Shown: positions 43,972 through 52,212, numbered from the stretch's first letter. The stretch is 64,000 nt of DNA from Leifsonia sp. C5G2 (GCF_013359685.1 NZ_JABFMV010000006.1:1-64000); one strand, 5' to 3'. Numbers and translations are program-made. The notes: generated from the letters alone by a model not told the origin.

Positions 43972-44985
43972 TCAGCCGACGTGCGGAGCCGGCCCCGTCG
44001 ACCCGCGGACGACCAGTTCGGGCTCGAAGAACAGCTCGTCGTGCAGGGCCGAATCGCTGGAGATCTGGCGCAGCAGCAGCTCGATCACCGTCCGCCCCAT
44101 CGGCTCGATCGGCTGCCGGATCGTCGTCAGCGGCGGCTCGGTGCAATTCATCAGCGCGGAGTCGTCGTACCCGACGATCGAGACATCCCTCGGGACCGAC
44201 AGCCCGGCGCGGCGCGCGGCCCGGATCGCTCCGAGCGCCATCGGGTCGCTGGCGCACAGGATCGCGGTGACCCCGGCGGCGAGCAGCCGGGTGGCGGCCG
44301 CCTGGCCGGCCTCCAGCGAGTAGAGCGAGTGGACCACGAGCGACTCGTCGAACTCGGCGCCCCAGCCGGCGACGATCCGGCGGGCCGCCTCCAGCTTGCG
44401 CAGCGACGGGACGTGGTCGCGCGGACCGAGCAGCAGCCCGATCCGCTCGTGCCCGAGCGAGCGCAGGTGCGTCAGCGCCTGGGCTGTCGCGACGGAGTCG
44501 TCGCACGACACCGTCGCGAAGGCGAGGTCGTCGACCGGCGCGTTGACGAGCACCGTCGGCAGGTGCAGGTCGGCGAGGCGACCGTAGTGGGCATGGTCGG
44601 CGTCCCGCTGCGCGTACGCGCCGCCGACGAAGACGACGCCGGACACCTGCTGCTGCAGCAGGAGCTCGACGTAGTCGGCCTCCGAGATCCCGCCCGCCGT
44701 TTGCATGCACAGCACGGGGGTGTAGCCGTTCTGCGCGAGCGCTCCCCCGATGATCTCGGCGAACGCGGGGAAGATCGGATTCTGCAGCTCCGGCAGCACG
44801 AGCCCGACAAGCCGCGCCCGCTCGCCGCGCAGCTTCGACGGCCGCTCGTAGCCGAGCACGTCGAGCGCCGTCAGCACGGCCTGCCGGGTCGCGTCCGACA
44901 CCCCCGGCTTGTCGTTGAGGACGCGGCTGACCGTGGCTTCGCTGACCCCGACCTTGCGGGCCACTTCGGCGAGACGTTTCGACAT
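43972..44985 (-). CDS. LacI-family repressor
   Basis: A 337-residue repressor. The N-terminal helix-turn-helix 'VARKVGVSEATVSRVLN' is followed by the sugar-binding core. It is the likely repressor of the downstream alpha-glucoside genes and of itself, given the tandem dyads before its start. I chose the ATG at 44985, which places the helix-turn-helix at the expected position. Confidence 0.9.
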   Translation of the reverse strand: MSKRLAEVARKVGVSEATVSRVLNDKPGVSDATRQAVLTALDVLGYERPSKLRGERARLVGLVLPELQNPIFPAFAEIIGGALAQNGYTPVLCMQTAGGISEADYVELLLQQQVSGVVFVGGAYAQRDADHAHYGRLADLHLPTVLVNAPVDDLAFATVSCDDSVATAQALTHLRSLGHERIGLLLGPRDHVPSLRKLEAARRIVAGWGAEFDESLVVHSLYSLEAGQAAATRLLAAGVTAILCASDPMALGAIRAARRAGLSVPRDVSIVGYDDSALMNCTEPPLTTIRQPIEPMGRTVIELLLRQISSDSALHDELFFEPELVVRGSTGPAPHVG

Positions 44986-44999
44986 GGCCCACATCCTAC

Positions 45000-45031
45000 G
45001 CAACTCCTTGCATCTCAACGCAACTTCTTGC
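45000..45031. promoter_or_regulatory. tandem LacI-type operators
   Basis: GCAA-CTCC-TTGC (45000-45011) and GCAA-CTTC-TTGC (45020-45031) are two dyads whose centres are 20 bases apart, about two helix turns. They lie 15-46 bases before the lacI-family start codon. This is a strong case for autoregulation. Confidence 0.65.
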
Positions 45032-45051
45032 GCGCCCCTCTCGTCCCCACG

Positions 45052-45116
45052 CCATCAGCTCCTGAGTTCTTCGACCGGACACGCCGTTCTGACGCGAACA
45101 ACTCAGGAGCCGATGG
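45052..45116. repeat. 65-nt palindrome (hairpin family A, copy 3)
   Basis: Left and right 22-base arms pair at 20 positions around a 21-base loop that contains GGACACGCCG. Unlike the other family A copies it lies between divergent genes (lacI and the UbiA-family gene), so it is not an ordinary terminator. Confidence 0.6.
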
Positions 45117-45147
45117 CGGGACGGACGGGGCGGATACGATGGCGGGC

Positions 45148-45981
45148 ATGGCGAAGAAGGTGCTCTCCCTCCTGCTCGCCAGCCATCCCGGGCCGACCGT
45201 CGTCGTGACGGTGATCGCCGCCCTGCTCGGGCTGGGGCTCGGCTACCCGCCGGGGCGGCTCGTGGTCCTCGCGCTCGCCATCCTGTGCGGGCAGCTCTCG
45301 ATCGGGTGGAGCAACGACTGGCTGGATGCCGCCCGGGACCGGGCCGTGGAGCGCTCCGACAAGCCGGCGGCGCGCGGCGACGTCTCCGTTTCCGTCGTGC
45401 GGGCGGCCGCCTTCGTCGCGCTCGGCGCCGCGCTGCTGCTCACCCTCCCCCTCGGTCTCGGCGCGCTCGCGGCGCACGTCGTCGCCATCGCCGGAGGCTG
45501 GGCCTACAACCTCGGGCTCAAGGCCACCGTGTACTCGTGGGTGCCGTTCGCGGTGAGCTTCGGCATCCTGCCGGCGATCGCGACCCTCGGGCAGGAGCAG
45601 CCGGCGCTCCCGCAGTCGTGGGTCTACGCCGCGGGCGGCCTGCTCGGTGTCGCCGCCCACGTGACGAACGTGCTGCCGGACCTGGAGGACGACGCCCGCA
45701 CCGGCATCAGCGGCCTGCCGCACCGGCTGGGACCGCGGGTCAGCGGACTGCTGGCCTTCGCCGCGCTGGCCGCCGCCACGCTGCTGATCACCTTCGGCCC
45801 GGGCCTTCCGGTGCGGCCGCTGCTGATCGCGGGGCTGGTCATCGGCCTCGGCGCGGCCGTCGCCGGCGTCGTGCTGCTGTTCCGGCGCACGCCGACCCGG
45901 CTGCTGATGCAGCTGATCATGACGTGCGCCATCGTCGACGTCGCCATGCTGGCCCTCGCGGGTCAGTCGGTGACCGTCTGA
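45148..45981 (+). CDS. UbiA-family prenyltransferase
   Basis: A 277-residue membrane protein with about eight helices. The two aspartate-rich motifs of the family are present: 'NDWLDAARDRAVERSDKP' and 'NVLPDLEDDARTG'. These bind the prenyl diphosphate through magnesium. The acceptor cannot be told. TACGAT at 45135-45140 is a -10 element only 7 bases before the ATG, so the mRNA is probably leaderless. Its 3' end overlaps the convergent MFS gene by 19 bases. Confidence 0.83.
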   Translation: MAKKVLSLLLASHPGPTVVVTVIAALLGLGLGYPPGRLVVLALAILCGQLSIGWSNDWLDAARDRAVERSDKPAARGDVSVSVVRAAAFVALGAALLLTLPLGLGALAAHVVAIAGGWAYNLGLKATVYSWVPFAVSFGILPAIATLGQEQPALPQSWVYAAGGLLGVAAHVTNVLPDLEDDARTGISGLPHRLGPRVSGLLAFAALAAATLLITFGPGLPVRPLLIAGLVIGLGAAVAGVVLLFRRTPTRLLMQLIMTCAIVDVAMLALAGQSVTV

Positions 45982-47363
45982 ACCTTGTCCGCCACCGGAG
46001 CCTTGTTCTGGATGCCGATCGCCGAGACGATGCCGCCCACCAGCAGCAGGCAGGCCGCCGCGATCATGGCCCGGTGGAGCCCGGCCTCATCCAGCGTCCC
46101 GCCGATGATCATGCCGGCGGCCGCGACAGCCAGCAGGCCCGCGATGCGGGAGACCGCGTTGTTGACCGCCGAGGCGATGCCCGCCTGCTCCGGGTGGATC
46201 GCCCCCAGTATCGCGCTCGTCAGCGGCGCCACGGTGATCGAGAGCCCCACGCCGAACAGCAGCACCGCCGGCAGCAGCGTCGTCCAGTAGTTCACGTCGG
46301 TGCCCATCATCAGCAGCCAGAGGAAGCCGACGGCCGCGATCATCGGGCCGATCGCCATGAACAGCCGCGGCCCGTACCGCCCGGCGAGGCCGCCGAAGAA
46401 GCCGGAGAGCAGCAGCATGCACAGCGTCGACGGGATGAAGACGAAGCCGGCCGCGATGGCGGAGAAGCCCGCCACCTGCTGCAGGAACAGCGTGACGATC
46501 AGCGGGCCGAACGACAGCGCCCCGTACACGAAGAACGTCGAGATGTTGCCCACCCAGAAGTTGTGGACGCTGAACAGCCCGAGGGGCAGCATCGGCTGCT
46601 TCACCCGCGTCTCTGCGAAGAAGAACGCGGCGAGGGAGAGCAGGCCGACGATCAGCGGGAGGTAGACGCGCGGACTGCCCCACCCGTAGGTGCCCTGCTC
46701 GATCAGAGCGAAGACGGTTCCCGCGAGGCCGACCGAGCCGAGGATCGCGCCGATCACGTCGACCCGGCCGCCCATCCCCTTGTCGGTCTCGCCGAGGGTC
46801 ATCATGAGCACGAGCGTGACGGCGATCGGGATGACGTTGATCGCGAAGACCCAGCGCCAGCCGAGCGTGTCGACGAACAGCCCGCCGACGACCGGCCCGG
46901 CGATCATCGCGATGCCGGTCCACGCGGTCCAGCGCCCGATCGCCTTCGCCTGGGCCGCGCCCTCGAACCGGGAGATGATGATCGCCAGTGAGCTCGGCAC
47001 CAGGAGCGCGCCGGCGACGCCCTGCAGCGCGCGGGCCAGCACGAGGAACACCCCCGTCGGCGCGAAAGCGCACAGCAGCGACGTGATCCCGAAGCCGATG
47101 AGCCCCGCGTACAGCACGCGCTTGCGGCCGAACACGTCGGACAGCGAACCCGCGATCAGGATGAGGGAGCCCAGGGTGACGAGGTAGGCGTCCACCACCC
47201 ACTGCTGCAGCTGCAGCCCGCCGCCCAGGTCGCGTGAGATCGCGGGCAGCGCCACGTTGATGACGGCGCCGTCGAGGAACGCGACGAAGCTCGACAGGAT
47301 CGCGATGAGGAGCACTCTCAACTGGAGCGACGTCATCCGCTCGATCCGTGCAGTGGTGGCCAT
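45963..47363 (-). CDS. MFS drug exporter (DHA2/EmrB type)
   Basis: A 466-residue transporter with about 14 helices. The DHA2 signature 'FLDGAVINVALPAISRDLGG' lies in helix 1, 'LVPSSLAIIISRFE' and 'GWRWVFAINVIPIAVTLV' follow. These pumps export drugs or metabolites with proton uptake. I chose the ATG at 47363; a TTG at 47375 is also possible. Both lack a well-placed ribosome binding site. Confidence 0.85.
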   Translation of the reverse strand: MATTARIERMTSLQLRVLLIAILSSFVAFLDGAVINVALPAISRDLGGGLQLQQWVVDAYLVTLGSLILIAGSLSDVFGRKRVLYAGLIGFGITSLLCAFAPTGVFLVLARALQGVAGALLVPSSLAIIISRFEGAAQAKAIGRWTAWTGIAMIAGPVVGGLFVDTLGWRWVFAINVIPIAVTLVLMMTLGETDKGMGGRVDVIGAILGSVGLAGTVFALIEQGTYGWGSPRVYLPLIVGLLSLAAFFFAETRVKQPMLPLGLFSVHNFWVGNISTFFVYGALSFGPLIVTLFLQQVAGFSAIAAGFVFIPSTLCMLLLSGFFGGLAGRYGPRLFMAIGPMIAAVGFLWLLMMGTDVNYWTTLLPAVLLFGVGLSITVAPLTSAILGAIHPEQAGIASAVNNAVSRIAGLLAVAAAGMIIGGTLDEAGLHRAMIAAACLLLVGGIVSAIGIQNKAPVADKVQTVTD

Positions 47364-47411
47364 GCCCTCATTCAACGGCCTGGCCCGCGCGCTGGCAAGC
47401 GAACCGCGTCG

Positions 47412-47464
47412 ATGGGACGCGACACGCCGTCAGTCGCGCCCGCTGACGGCGTGTCGCGTCCCAT
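47412..47464. repeat. 22-bp perfect inverted repeat (hairpin family B)
   Basis: Positions 47412-47433 pair exactly with 47443-47464 across a 9-base loop. The left arm begins ATGGGACGCGACACGCCG. It lies between divergent units (the MFS gene and the DUF6186-like remnant), so termination is not its obvious role. Confidence 0.65.
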
Positions 47465-47498
47465 GGATGCGCGCCCGCCGGGGCTGCCTGCCGATGCG

Positions 47499-47697
47499 GT
47501 GACGATCTCCGGCTTCGTCGTGTGCGGTGTGCCGGTCACGGCACTCGTTCGCGCAGGCGCGCATGGCTCCGCTCGCCGTCGCCGGGCTGAGCACTCTGCT
47601 GGACCTGGTGCTGCAGGAGCGCGCCGCGCGCGTCACCGTGCTGCTGTTCTGGTGGTGGCTCGGCTGGCACTTCCTGGTGGTGCCGCCGCAGCCGTGA
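47499..47697 (+). pseudogene. DUF6186-like small membrane protein, split by a frameshift
   Basis: From the GTG at 47499 one frame reads 'VTISGFVVCGVPVTALVRAG', a single hydrophobic helix. The frame one base later carries, from 47563, 'LLDLVLQERAARVTVLLFWW' and then 'WLGWHFLVVPPQP' before a stop at 47697. From memory, DUF6186 proteins of Microbacteriaceae have both parts in one frame. A one-base gain (or two-base loss) between about 47540 and 47565 would explain this. It may be a real pseudogene or a sequence error; a short 44-residue protein from ATG 47563 is the alternative. Confidence 0.55.
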
Positions 47698-47721
47698 TCG
47701 ACGGCTCCCGCGGGAGACGCC

Positions 47722-49047
47722 TCAGTTGTTGCCCTTGGTGCAGGTCTGCTGCGCGGCGGTCTGACCCGTGATGGTCGACGGCAGCTCGACCTGGCTGCCC
47801 GCGGTCCCGGTCGGCGCGGGCGTCGCCCCGGCGTCCGGCGTCGCGGGTGAAGCGGGTGCGGTCGGCGACGGTTCCCCGCCCGCGTCGGGGGCGGGAGAGG
47901 CGGTCGCGGTCGGGTCCTCCGCCGCCCGTCCCGTCGAGCCGGTCAGTTTCACGGGCTGGTCGTTGACGAGCGCCTGGTTGAGCGCGTTCGCTGCGGACTT
48001 CTGCGGGACCACCCGGTTCGGGTTGTCCGGGTCGCCCACCGCCGGGTACTGCACGAACACCATGTTCTGGAGCCCGGTGTCCTTCAGCGCGAGAGCGATC
48101 TGCACCAGGGTGGTCGGGTTGGTCAGCGTGTCCGAGGGGGTGATGTTGTTCACGGCCGCCTTGGCCAGCGCATACAGCTGGACCGGGTTGGAGAGCACCC
48201 CGCCGCTGACCACCTTGCGGGCGAGCGCCGACAGGAACACCTGCTGATTCGAGATGCGGCCGAGATCGCTGCCGTCGCCGACGCCGTGCCTGCTGCGCAG
48301 GAACGACAGCGCCGTGTCGCCGACGACCGTGTTCTCTCCCGCCGGCAGGTCGAGCGGCGGGTTGGTGTACTCGTCCTTCACCGGCGAGGCGAGGCACACG
48401 GTGACGCCGCCGACCGCGTTCGACATCGCGCTCACCCCGTTGAAGTTGATCACCGCCGCGAACGGGATGTCGAGGCCGGTCATCTTGGACACCGTCGCCA
48501 CGACGCAGTTGAGGCCCCCGCGGGACAGCGCGGTATTGAACTGAGCGTAGGAGGTGCCGTCGATGACGCCCTTGCCGCTCGGGTCCGGGCAGTCCGGGAT
48601 CGGCACCATGAGGTCGCGCGGGAAGCTGACGACCATCATGCTCTTGTGGTCCTGCGCGATGTGAAGCAGCATCGTGACGTCGTTGTTGCCCGCGCCGCTG
48701 CTCGCATCCTGCTCGTCCGCGCTGCTGTAGACGCCGCCCAGGTCGCTGCGGCTGTCCGTCCCGGCGAGGAGCAGGTTCACGCCGCCGGGGATTGCCGCGA
48801 CGTTCGGGATGTCCTGCGGGATCGCCGAATGGCCGGGCAACGCCTGGAGGTGGACGCCCGTCTTGATCGAGCGCGCCACATCCCACACCGCATAGGCCGC
48901 GACGGAGCCCACGCTGACGAACGCGACCACCACGACCGCCGCGAACAGCTTGAGCGCGGCGGTGCTGCCCCTGCGGCGCGGGAGGCGCCCGTGGCGCACC
49001 CCCGCGGGACCGCGGGCGCGCTGATGCCGTCGCGGCAGGTCGGTCAT
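47722..49047 (-). CDS. LCP-family (LytR-CpsA-Psr) cell-wall ligase
   Basis: A 441-residue membrane protein. A basic cytoplasmic N-terminus is followed by one helix (about residues 33-55) and an extracellular LCP domain: 'NLLLAGTDSRSD', 'VVSFPRDLMVPIP', 'INFNGVSAMSNAVGGV' and 'FLRSRHGVGDGSDLGRISNQ'. These enzymes transfer wall glycopolymers to peptidoglycan. A Pro/Ala/Thr-rich tail ends the protein. GAGGGA precedes the ATG. Confidence 0.9.
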   Translation of the reverse strand: MTDLPRRHQRARGPAGVRHGRLPRRRGSTAALKLFAAVVVVAFVSVGSVAAYAVWDVARSIKTGVHLQALPGHSAIPQDIPNVAAIPGGVNLLLAGTDSRSDLGGVYSSADEQDASSGAGNNDVTMLLHIAQDHKSMMVVSFPRDLMVPIPDCPDPSGKGVIDGTSYAQFNTALSRGGLNCVVATVSKMTGLDIPFAAVINFNGVSAMSNAVGGVTVCLASPVKDEYTNPPLDLPAGENTVVGDTALSFLRSRHGVGDGSDLGRISNQQVFLSALARKVVSGGVLSNPVQLYALAKAAVNNITPSDTLTNPTTLVQIALALKDTGLQNMVFVQYPAVGDPDNPNRVVPQKSAANALNQALVNDQPVKLTGSTGRAAEDPTATASPAPDAGGEPSPTAPASPATPDAGATPAPTGTAGSQVELPSTITGQTAAQQTCTKGNN

Positions 49048-49146
49048 CGGGATCCCTCGGGTCGGCGGACGTTGCTGGAATCCTAGCGGCCGTCGCTTTC
49101 CCTCGCCTGCGAGGCGCGCTCGGCGACGCGTGTCGTCGATCTCGGG

Positions 49147-49638
49147 TCAGCAGTCCTTCGCGGTGATGCGTGTGTTCACCGTGGGGTTGCCGTTCGTCAT
49201 CGTGTACTCGTAGTCGAGGTGGACGCCGTCGTCGAGGACATCGCGGGTCTCCGCGATGCCGCAGGCACGCGACACCAGCATGTCGCGGACATCGGATTCG
49301 ACGACGGCCCTCGCGCCCGCGGGCAGCTCCACACGGTATCGGTACTGGATGCCCGACTTCTCCGCCTCGACTGCGGTCCAGGTCGTGACGGCGTCGAGCT
49401 TCCGCGGGAGCTCTGCCTGCTTCTCGATCCGATCGACCGTGCGCGCGATCTTCGCCTCCGTCGAGTTCGGCCGCGTGATCCCCTCGACGGCGAAGTAGGC
49501 ACCGGCGCACGCGGCGACGGCGACGACGGCCGCCAGCGCGATGGCCTTCGTCCGGCGTCGGGGAACGGGCGTGGTCGCCGCGCCATCGGGTGTGGTCGCG
49601 GCAGGCGCTGCGATGGTGTCGTCGACCATAGTGTGCAT
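49147..49638 (-). CDS. small membrane-anchored protein of unknown function
   Basis: A 163-residue protein with one membrane helix near residues 31-50 ('AIALAAVVAVAACAGAYFAV') and an extracellular domain with two cysteines ('SRACGIAET' and the C-terminal 'TAKDC') that could pair. I do not recognise a family. GGAGGAG lies 5 bases before the ATG at 49638. It is 99 bases upstream of the LCP gene on the same strand. Confidence 0.7.
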   Translation of the reverse strand: MHTMVDDTIAAPAATTPDGAATTPVPRRRTKAIALAAVVAVAACAGAYFAVEGITRPNSTEAKIARTVDRIEKQAELPRKLDAVTTWTAVEAEKSGIQYRYRVELPAGARAVVESDVRDMLVSRACGIAETRDVLDDGVHLDYEYTMTNGNPTVNTRITAKDC

Positions 49639-49705
49639 CCGTTCTCCTCCCTAGAGCCGGCGTTCGATTATGAAGACTTCGATCAGTGCGCATTCATGAC
49701 GACCG

Positions 49706-49733
49706 CTGGCGTGGCGGCTTCTCCCCACGCCAG
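49706..49733. other. 9-bp hairpin
   Basis: CTGGCGTGG pairs with CCACGCCAG across 10 bases in the divergent gap between the 163-residue membrane protein and the small charged peptide gene. Its role is unknown. Confidence 0.3.
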
Positions 49734-49757
49734 TGCCCACGGCACTACGCTCGCAGC

Positions 49758-49862
49758 ATGACGAACAAGACCCCGCGCGAGGAAGAGATCCAGAAGGAGC
49801 AGGAGGCGAAGGACGCCGAGAAGGAGCGTCTGGAGCAGGAGGAGGAGCGCCGCCTCGGCTGA
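49758..49862 (+). CDS. 34-residue highly charged peptide
   Basis: MTNKTPREEEIQKEQEAKDA is followed by 'EKERLEQEEERRLG'. About 60% of residues are charged, and the pattern would form a single helix or coiled coil. TACGCT at 49746-49751 could be a -10 element 6 bases before the ATG, suggesting leaderless expression. Too short for a family call; a real small protein is likely because the reading frame is so strongly biased. Confidence 0.5.
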   Translation: MTNKTPREEEIQKEQEAKDAEKERLEQEEERRLG

Positions 49863-49869
49863 CCGCCTC

Positions 49870-49899
49870 TTGCCCCGAGGTGCGACGACCCGGTACAGT
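49870..49899 (+). promoter_or_regulatory. candidate promoter upstream of rtcB
   Basis: TTGCCC and TACAGT are separated by 18 bases. Transcription would start near 49906 and run through the small leader ORF and hairpin to rtcB. Confidence 0.45.
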
Positions 49900-49964
49900 C
49901 GTGAACCTTGCGCCGGCGGGCGCAGGCAGCCCACGCTGAAGAACGCCGAGCGGAAGGACACGCG

Positions 49965-50036
49965 ATGAGTCACCTGCAGTATCTGCAGAGCAATCAGCGC
50001 GCCTTCCGCGCGCTCGAGCGTCCCCGGGGTCTGTAG
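49965..50036 (+). CDS. possible 23-residue leader peptide of rtcB
   Basis: The frame reads MSHLQYLQSNQRAFRALERP and ends RGL before TAG at 50034-50036. CGGAAGGA lies 5-6 bases before the ATG, a good ribosome binding site. It is followed directly by a stable hairpin, a layout seen in attenuators. The sequence is not a known leader family to me. Confidence 0.4.
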   Translation: MSHLQYLQSNQRAFRALERPRGL

Positions 50037-50047
50037 CACCACTGCTG

Positions 50048-50075
50048 CAGCCCCGTCGTTCGAGGACCGGGGCTG
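50048..50075 (+). terminator. hairpin behind the leader ORF
   Basis: CAGCCCCG pairs with CGGGGCTG across about 11 bases, shortly after the leader ORF stop. No U-tract follows, so this is either a Rho-type attenuator or only a structural element in the rtcB leader. Confidence 0.35.
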
Positions 50076-50157
50076 TCCATCCTTCGCGTCTCCCTGCCGG
50101 GAGCTCCCGCGTCGGTCCGGCCGTCCCGGCCGCACACCGATGAGAGACGAAAGGATC

Positions 50158-51332
50158 ATGGAAAGAATCTCGAACCGCCTGCTGAGCTGGGCCTCCCTCC
50201 TGGAGGACTCCACGCGCGAGCAGGCGGTCACCACCTCGCGGATGCCGTTCATCCACCCGCACCTCGCCCTGATGCCGGATGCGCACCTGGGCCTCGGCGC
50301 GACGGTCGGCTCGGTCATCCCGACGCTCGGCGCGATCATGCCGGCAGCCGTCGGGTCGATATCGGCTGCGGGATGATCGCCGTGCGCACGCAGTTCACGC
50401 GCGACGACGTCGCCGCGGTCGCGAAGCCGCTCTCCGTGCTGCGCACCGACATCGAGCGGGCCATCCCGCTCTCCGCCGGCGCGCGCAACCGGAAGATCGT
50501 CGCCACCGCGCAGCCCCGCGTCGCGGAACTGACGCTCCTCGCCGAGGAGGCCGGCTTCGACCCGGCGGAGCACCGCAAGGACTGGGAGCTCCAGCTGGGC
50601 ACGCTCGGCTCCGGCAACCACTTCATCGAGGTCAGCCTCGACGAGAACGGCAACGTGTGGCTCTTCCTGCACTCCGGCTCCCGTGGCGTGGGCAACCGGA
50701 TCGCCGGGCACCACATCCGGGTCGCCCAGGAGCTGATGCGCCGGTGGTGGATCGAGCTCCCGGACAGGGACCTCGCCTACCTCGTCGAGGGGACGCCCGA
50801 GTTCGACGCGTACATCGCCCAGCTGCGGTGGGCACAGCACTTCGCGCTGCTCAACCGCGAGGAGATGATGGACCGGGTGGTGCGGCAGACGTCCGAGTGG
50901 TTCGGGACGCCGGTCGTCGAGCAGGAGCGCATCAACTGTCACCACAACTTCACGGAGCGGGAGCACCACTTCGGGAAGGAGGTGTGGGTGTCGCGGAAGG
51001 GCGCGATCTCGGCGCGGCCCGGGCAGCCGGGCCTCATCCCGGGATCGATGGGCACCGCGTCGTACGTCGTCGCCGGGAAGGGCGACCCGCTGTCGCTCCA
51101 TTCGTCGCCGCACGGCGCCGGGCGGCAGTTCTCGCGGTCGGCCGCGCGCAAGCGGTTCACGGTCGAGGAGCTGCGGGAGGCGATGACCGGGATCGAGTTC
51201 CGTGACACCGACGCGTTCCTGGACGAGATCCCGCAGGCCTACAAGCCGATCGACCGGGTGATGGCGGACGCCGCCGACCTGGTCGAGGTGCGGCACACCC
51301 TCCGCCAGCTCGTCAACGTGAAGGGCGACTGA
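50158..51332 (+). pseudogene. rtcB: RNA-splicing ligase RtcB, interrupted by a one-base deletion
   Basis: From ATG 50158 the protein reads 'MERISNRLLSWASLLEDSTR' and 'MPDAHLGLGATVGSVIPT', but runs off frame after the GGG at 50353-50355 and stops at 50376. The next frame, open to 51332, supplies 'MIAVRTQFTRDDV', 'LGSGNHFIEVSLDENG', 'LHSGSRGVGNRIAGHH', 'INCHHNFTEREHHF' and 'SMGTASYVV'. One extra G there would restore 'GVDIGCGMIAVRT', including the active-site Asp and Cys, and a 391-residue ligase. So the gene is either inactivated or has a homopolymer sequencing error. RtcB joins RNA 2',3'-cyclic phosphate and 5'-OH ends. Confidence 0.85.
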
Positions 51333-51945
51333 CCGGCGCGGGCGGCACGTCACGCCACATGGTCGTGACGGCCGCCCCGTCGATCACCGAGCGGAAGCCG
51401 CCCACCGGGCGGAAGCCGGCGCGGCGATAGCGGTGGTCGTTGGCCGGGTTCGTCGACTCCAGGTAGGCCGGGATGCCCTGCTCGTCGGAGCGCGCCAGCG
51501 TCTCGGCGAGCAGGGCCTGGCCGATGCCGCGGCCGCGGTGCGCGGGATGCGTCGCGAGCAGGCTGAGGTAGCGGTACGGCTGCTCGTGCGGGTGCGTCTG
51601 CTCGAACCGCTCCCAGAGTTGCTGGTAGGCCTCGAACCGCTCCGGCGCCAGCGTCCGCTCCATCAGGGCGTCGACCTCCGCCTCCTGGGTCTCGGACAGC
51701 TCCGGGACGCCCGGCGGGAGCCACACGGCGACCGTCGCCACCTCGCCATCGGGTCCGTCAGCGAGCCGGACGAGACCGTGCGGGACCGCGCCGTCGATGA
51801 AGAACCGCCAGAACGACTCCAGGTGTCCCGTGCTGCCATCGGCTGCCTCGAGCGCCGGACCCCACACCGGGTCATCGCGGAAGGCGAGGGAGATGGTGGT
51901 GGCGATCGCGGCCGCGTCCTGCGGCAGGGCGGGGCGGCTCTGCAT
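51313..51945 (-). CDS. GNAT-family N-acetyltransferase
   Basis: A 210-residue acetyltransferase. The acetyl-CoA loop is 'LLATHPAHRGRGIGQALLAE', followed by 'AYLESTNPANDHRYRRAGF'. The substrate is unknown. TACAGT lies 6 bases upstream of the ATG at 51945, so it is probably leaderless. It overlaps the 3' end of rtcB by 20 bases on the opposite strand. Confidence 0.82.
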   Translation of the reverse strand: MQSRPALPQDAAAIATTISLAFRDDPVWGPALEAADGSTGHLESFWRFFIDGAVPHGLVRLADGPDGEVATVAVWLPPGVPELSETQEAEVDALMERTLAPERFEAYQQLWERFEQTHPHEQPYRYLSLLATHPAHRGRGIGQALLAETLARSDEQGIPAYLESTNPANDHRYRRAGFRPVGGFRSVIDGAAVTTMWRDVPPAPVSRPSR

Positions 51946-52101
51946 GCTGGAACTGTACCGATCCGCCCGGCAGAACGAGAAGCCCGGGTCGGTGCGCTTC
52001 GCGCGGTTCCGTCGGAGATTCGCGCGATCCACCTCCAGATCTCCGACGGGTGTCAGCCCAGCAGGAGACTCGAACGTTCGATCGCTCACCGGGCAAACGA
52101 A

Positions 52102-52130
52102 GAAGCCCCCGGCCGATGGCCGAGGGCTTC
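52102..52130 (-). terminator. intrinsic terminator of tRNA-Ala
   Basis: On the minus strand GAAGCCCTCGGCC-ATC-GGCCGGGGGCTTC forms a 13-bp stem with one wobble or mismatch, followed by TTCGTTT. It lies a few bases past the tRNA 3' end. Confidence 0.8.
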
Positions 52131-52136
52131 TGAAAA

Positions 52137-52212
52137 TGGTGGATCTGAGGGGACTCGAACCCCTGACCCCCTGCATGCCATGCAGGTGCGCTACCAGCTG
52201 CGCCACAGACCC
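52137..52212 (-). tRNA. tRNA-Ala (anticodon GGC)
   Basis: The minus strand folds as a complete cloverleaf. The acceptor stem GGGTCTG/CAGATCC contains one G-T pair. The anticodon stem CCTGC/GCAGG carries loop ATGGCAT with U33 and anticodon GGC. The T-loop is GTTCGAGTC and the CCA end is encoded. It follows the housekeeping run of genes. Confidence 0.95.

Noticed and set aside
38745-44985. Missing ATPase in the sugar ABC operon as a deletion
   Set aside because: Actinobacterial sugar operons commonly lack an ATPase and share one MsiK-type subunit, so this is normal.
47412-47771. A 119-codon plus-strand frame starting in the palindrome
   Set aside because: It begins inside the hairpin, continues past the DUF6186-like end in the wrong frame, and reads as Arg/Ala-rich shadow sequence.
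50158-50376. 'LGLGATVG' instead of the commoner 'LGKGATVG' in RtcB as a lost catalytic residue
   Set aside because: From memory, actinobacterial RtcB proteins carry this variant, so it is not evidence of decay. The frameshift is.
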